Position numbers and translations under genes: made by a program
Assembly (NCBI GenBank): GCA_033063855.1
Contig: CP093831.1
Location: 11,284,001-11,348,000, forward strand
Reading direction: 5' to 3'
DNA length: 64,000 bases
Origin: Smittia aterrima
Taxonomy: Eukaryota > Arthropoda > Insecta > Diptera > Chironomidae
The notes under the pieces: generated by a model
Told to the model about the DNA's origin: nothing
The model's input: the letters and a program-made list of their open reading frames with translations, nothing else
Databases searched by the model: none
In this document: one piece after another, positions 59,951 to 64,000 of the stretch
How the letters are laid out: each line of letters begins with the position of its first letter
How positions within the stretch are numbered: the stretch's first letter is position 1

Positions 59951-60827
59951 TTCACTCAAAAATTCTTTCACTACTGAAGGTTCACGAAACACTTAACCCA
60001 CTGTTAAAGACAATTGTTTATTTGCTAATTAAACGTGTATTTTATTATTGTATTTGTATTTATCACTGATAAGACACTTTTCAAGCAGATCACCTGGTAC
60101 AACAACAATGATAGGGAGATACCAGAAGAATAAATAAATGCTCGGCGAAAATTTCTTCGCGCAAATATTTCGCGAAACAAACAGACTCCTGTGGCTGTTC
60201 GACGAAACTGAAAGGTGATTTAAATATCTCAGCAGTTTTATACTTTCAAGGCATCTTTAAGAATAAAAATAGAATCGATAGACTAAAGCTCGATTAATTA
60301 GAATCAATGCAAGCTTATACTCAAACTCATACGAATGATTGTTATCTACTTGGACATTGTAAAATATTTTTTGAAAGCATATTGACATTGAAAGTCTCCC
60401 ATAGGCACTTGTCAGGAACAGTCTGACTTTGAAAGGAGAAAAAAAATAGAACGGAATGCTTACTCTGTTAATAAAAATGTTTTCACTCTTCAACGAGATC
60501 TTCATGTTAAAGCTTTGAACTTCAAAGTTTGAAGCCCTGGAATAATTTGCTGTCGTCACGAGATCTTAGAACTTTATATACTTACATTCTAACATTAAAT
60601 ATCTACGTAAGTAAGTGAGTTCAGCGTTGTTACAAAGCATCATTCATGTGTATCGCCGAAATAAATTGTTGGGAAGCAGAATAATCGAGAAACAATACAA
60701 ACCAGCAAATCAGAATCCTTCGATCGCCTATAAAAGCTAAAGTTGTTTGCGCATCAATCTGCTTTTTGATTTTTTTAAGCGGGCAAGAAGGTTCGTCAAG
60801 TGTTTCGCTAGCAATAAATTGGAATAA
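59951..60827. promoter_or_regulatory. Divergent region, arylsulfatase / takeout, with takeout TATA box
   Basis: 877 bases between divergent starts. TATAAAAG at 60729-60736 precedes TCAATC (60754-60759), a one-mismatch Initiator with its A 27 bases from the TATA start, and likely drives the takeout gene. A 100-codon minus-strand frame (60559-60257) is not supported. Confidence 0.5.
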
Positions 60828-61842
60828 ATGAATTATCTCAATTTACTTTGTGTGGTGTCTTTTGCCTTTGCGGCAGTGAATTGTAGCTATCGTACGTTTT
60901 TTTTCTGAATTACATTGAATTGTGGATTTGTTTGCCTAAGATATCAAAAGCAAAGCTCTAAATTTGTGATTTCATTAACAGCAAAAGATTTTCCGCGTTG
61001 CAAGGCCGGTGACAACAGTTGTTTGCCTAATGTTATCACACAAGTGGTTAGAAGTGCCAAAGATGGAAATGCAGATATGAATCTTCCTCCATTTGATCCA
61101 CTTTTGGTTCCTCAAGTAAATATTATTCAAGGAAAAGACAGCACGATTCCAATCGAACTTTACTTCAAAGACTGCAAATTCTACGGACTCTCTAAAGCTG
61201 TTGTCAATAAAACTGTGTAAGAAACGTTTAAATTTTGAAAAGAATCTTAGTCATTTAAAGTTAAAATATTTCAGAGGATTTGACAAAGATCCAAAGACAT
61301 CAAAGGTTCGTTAATCAGAATTACTAAAAACTCTCAAGGCTAATAAATTATTTCCGCAGTTCGAAGTTTACGCGTTCATTCCGAAGATCGAGATGATAGC
61401 GAAATATAAAATCGACGGACAAGTTTTAATTCTACCGATTACAGGAAGTGGCAAAAGCAATCTTACTCTAGGCAAGTTTTCACTTTATCTCTAATTAGTA
61501 ACTTTTTAATTAAACTCATTTGAACCAACAGACAACTTGGATATTAAATTAAAATTCCAACCGAGTGTCATTCAGAAGAACGGAAAGTCCCACATCGTCA
61601 TCCCCGAGAACAAATTTAAATTGGTCTTCGACACGACGCGAATGTATCTCAACTTGGAGAATCTCTTCAACGGAAATAAAGCTCTCGCTGATAACATGAA
61701 TTTATTCTTGAACGAAAATTGGAAAATTATTCTTCAAGAACTGAAACCTGCAGTTCGGGGAGCTCTTTCAAAAATTGTCAGCTCAATTATCAATAACGTC
61801 ATGGACAAATTACCTTACGACGAACTTTTCCTCGAGAGTTAA
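60828..61842 (+). CDS. Takeout / juvenile-hormone-binding protein family member
   Basis: Five exons (60828-60891, 60982-61216, 61275-61305, 61360-61471, 61532-61842) give 250 aa, the normal family length. Exon 1 is a signal peptide (MNYLNLLCVVSFAFAAVNCSY). The mature protein starts with the conserved disulfide pair CKAGDNSC, then has PPFDPLLVPQ, ELYFKDCKFYGLSKAVV, GQVLILPITGSGKSNLTL and the C-terminal helix region (FLNENWKIILQELKPAV). Members form a long hydrophobic tunnel that binds lipids or juvenile hormone in haemolymph or antennae; the ligand here is unknown. The fourth intron starts with GC (61472 GCAAGT), because only this junction keeps TLDNLDIK in frame. A TATA box lies about 95 bases upstream. 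Confidence 0.93.
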
Positions 61843-62364
61843 GATTCGCAAAGTCAGAGATGGTAAATCTTTTTTTTTTGCGGTGAATACTCTTTGTGAT
61901 TGAGCAAAAAAAACTTATATTTGTATTCGAATTGAGACAATCTCAAACTATTAAATAAAACTTTGGTTCTACAAGTTTATATGTCTGGAGTTATTATTTA
62001 CAAAGATAGAACCGTCTCGAGTATCTTCGCGATCAGTGATCTCTCGCTTGTTTGAGATTATATAATTTTTAAAGCTTTTGGGGTCATTCGTAAATAAAGT
62101 TACTAGAAATTAAATTTTCTCTCTTTTATGTATTTCGATATTTTCGTAATTTACGTACAACTTTTCAGTTTAATGATCAATTGTTATAATTCAAAAACTT
62201 GATTGAGAAGATAATTAGAATTTGTTGAAAAGCAATCTTTTTCAAGTTCTGACGTTTAACGGAATTTTTAAATACTTCGGACACGGAGTGAAAAGTTTTT
62301 TTCTCCAATTTTGATCAAAACAAACAATCCGCGGTGAAATATTTTAATCTGAGTTTTGGCAAAA
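61843..62364. other. Intergenic region, takeout 3' / NDUFAF7 5'
   Basis: 522 AT-rich bases. An AATAAA for the takeout gene lies near 61954. The remainder is presumed promoter of the next gene. No further structure was seen. Confidence 0.45.
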
Positions 62365-63747
62365 ATGCTGCTCGCGAGAAGAGTGTTGACGGTGCCTGTG
62401 AGATGGTACTCGTTTAAGCCAATCAAACGACCAGACCTAGGGTCAAAATCAACAAAGGCTTATATTGATAAGAAATTAAAAGATTTTGATATGCAACAAA
62501 TCTTGCGAGCGAAGATTGAAATGGCTGGACCGATGACAGGTGAGTTCTTGATTGAAAGCAATCAATTAAATTAAAATGAAAATCATTACCAGTCGCCGCA
62601 TACATGAGAGATATTCTGACAAGTCCACAAAGCGGTTATTACATGTCTCGAGACGTTTTCGGACAAAGCGGTGACTTCATCACTTCACCTGAGATTGGAC
62701 AAATATTCGGAGAGCTCGTAGCTATTTGGTGTATCGCGGAGTTTCAGAAAGTTGGATCTCCCAGTCCCACACAAATCATTGAGCTTGGACCAGGACGAGG
62801 AACTCTTATCCTAGACATTTTGCGAGTGTTCTCAAAGTTACAGCAATTCGATAACGTTTCGATTCATCTAGTTGAGCTAAGCCCTTATTTAAGTAAACTG
62901 CAATCACAAAAGCTTTGCTACACAACAACTGAAGTCGACCCGAACAGCGGAGAACGTTTCTATAGAATGGGAGAGACATTGACTGGTGCTCGAGTCTATT
63001 GGTATCATCAGATCGAAGATGTTCCAAAAGGATTCTCAATTATTCTTGCTCATGAGTTCTTTGATGCACTGCCGATCCACAAATTACAAAAGGACGGAGA
63101 CAGTTGGAAGGAAATTTTAATCGACATCGATGAAAAGGAGGAGAAGAAATTTCGTTACGTTCTTTCAAGAAATGAAACTCCAATCTCAAAGCTTTTCGCT
63201 CAGATCAGACCTGACGAAACAAGAAATCACGTAGAAATTTCACCAATGTCTGATCTTGTAGCCACAAATATTGCAAATCGATTAGAATCTGACGGTGGAT
63301 TTGGTCTTATCATGGATTACGGTCATTCTGGTGAAAAGGAAGACACTTTTAGAGTAAGTTTTCATATAAATTCGAATTCAAGTTGATTAAAAAAGTTCCT
63401 TTCAGGCTTTTAAAAATCACAAACTTCACAATCCATTAGAAGATCCAGGAACTGCAGACATAACAGCAGATGTTGATTTCAAAAATCTACAAAATATGCT
63501 TGAATCCGACAATAAGCTTATAACGTTTGGTCCCATCGAGCAAGGCAATTTCCTTAAAAATATGCACGGAGAAGCTCGAATGGAGAAACTTCTTAGCTCG
63601 TGTCCAAGTGATAAACAAGAAATCCTCAAATCAGGATTCGATATGCTTGTGAATCCATCACAAATGGGCCAGCGATTTAAATTTCTTAGTTTCTTCCCAA
63701 GTGTTTTGAAGGATCATCTGGAAAAGTTTCCGGTGACTGGATTTTAA
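62365..63747 (+). CDS. NDUFAF7: Mitochondrial protein arginine methyltransferase NDUFAF7
   Basis: Three exons (62365-62539, 62593-63353, 63406-63747) give 425 aa; human NDUFAF7 is 441. The first ATG gives an Arg-rich, acid-free leader (MLLARRVLTVPVRWYSF) typical of mitochondrial import. The MidA/SAM-dependent methyltransferase domain shows GYYMSRDVFGQSGDFITSPE, the SAM-binding ELGPGRGTL (about 122-130), LAHEFFDALPIH, and near the C terminus GPIEQGNFL and GQRFKF. The enzyme dimethylates an arginine of complex I subunit NDUFS2 early in complex I assembly in the matrix. It converges on the next gene with only 66 bases between stops. Confidence 0.95.
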
Positions 63748-63813
63748 GATTGAAAGCTGAGAAATAAAATTTTTAGAAACAAACTTTTAATCTTCTAACA
63801 TAAACTTTCAATT

Positions 63814-63994
63814 TCACTTCTTCCCCATGTGATTGTTAATCAAAATAATTTCACTTTCATCGAATTGCAGCACAGCGCCAATAGCATTCAGCATTTTCTT
63901 CTTTGAATGCGAGTCTGATGAAGTAAGATAACTCAACGTCACGTTTTTTAAATACTCTAGATTTGCTCCCTCACGAGACTTCGTACGTTCCAAT
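63814..63994 (-). CDS. GRIP-domain golgin, last exon only (partial)
   Basis: Minus-strand terminal exon: acceptor TTTTAG then ATTGGAACG at 63994, stop TGA at 63816-63814. The 59 residues encoded contain REGANLEYLKNVTLSYLT and LNAIGAVLQFDESE, the GRIP domain core that binds Arl1-GTP at the trans-Golgi. The sequence most resembles GCC1/GCC88 as I recall it, but other GRIP golgins are possible. The rest of the gene lies beyond the right edge of the window. Confidence 0.75.
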
Positions 63995-64000
63995 CTAAAA

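Noticed and set aside
60257..60559. 100-codon minus-strand frame between arylsulfatase and takeout
   Set aside because: No signature; lies in a divergent promoter region.

Overview
The window is nuclear DNA from an insect, most probably a nematoceran fly such as a non-biting midge. It is clearly AT-rich, most introns are 50-90 bases, and the gene set is arthropod: a tap/neurogenin proneural factor, a takeout/JHBP protein, serpins, iPLA2-VIA and an S6k very close to the fly enzyme. No prokaryotic, viral or intact transposon sequence was recognised. All gene models were built by hand from reading frame, splice sites and protein-family recall. 'Dipteran' is well supported; 'midge' is inference.

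Layout from left to right. 0.9-8 kb: an unrecognised C-terminally membrane-anchored protein (+), a PIH1-domain protein (-), and a complete RabGAP1/GAPcenA (+), the last two diverging from one promoter region. 8.4-18.6 kb: S6k (+) converges on Bre1 (-), and Bre1 diverges from iPLA2-VIA (+). 19-22.3 kb: a small Tyr/Gly-rich secreted peptide with a TATA/Inr promoter, then tap with a TATA-less Inr/DPE promoter. 23.3-29.6 kb: FAM76 (-) and phosphorylase kinase beta (+) diverge from a 358-base region; the kinase gene has two candidate 15-base microexons. 29.9-35.2 kb: a protease-inhibitor cluster of two unusual serpins (+) and one Kazal protein (-).

36.1-56.5 kb: one 46-exon outer-arm axonemal dynein heavy chain (DNAH9/11/17 class, 4471 aa, minus strand). 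Its seventh intron is almost 4 kb long and holds the whole kinesin light chain gene (Klc) on the opposite strand. 57.9-64 kb: arylsulfatase B-like (-), a takeout/JHBP gene (+), NDUFAF7 (+), and the last exon of a GRIP-domain golgin (-) cut by the window edge.

The genes are mostly unrelated housekeeping and tissue-specific loci, not one pathway. The most interesting features are the antiparallel nesting of Klc in a dynein gene, a serpin whose helix-F region is replaced by a long charged segment, the tandem microexons, two GC-AG introns, and core-promoter motifs at textbook spacing.
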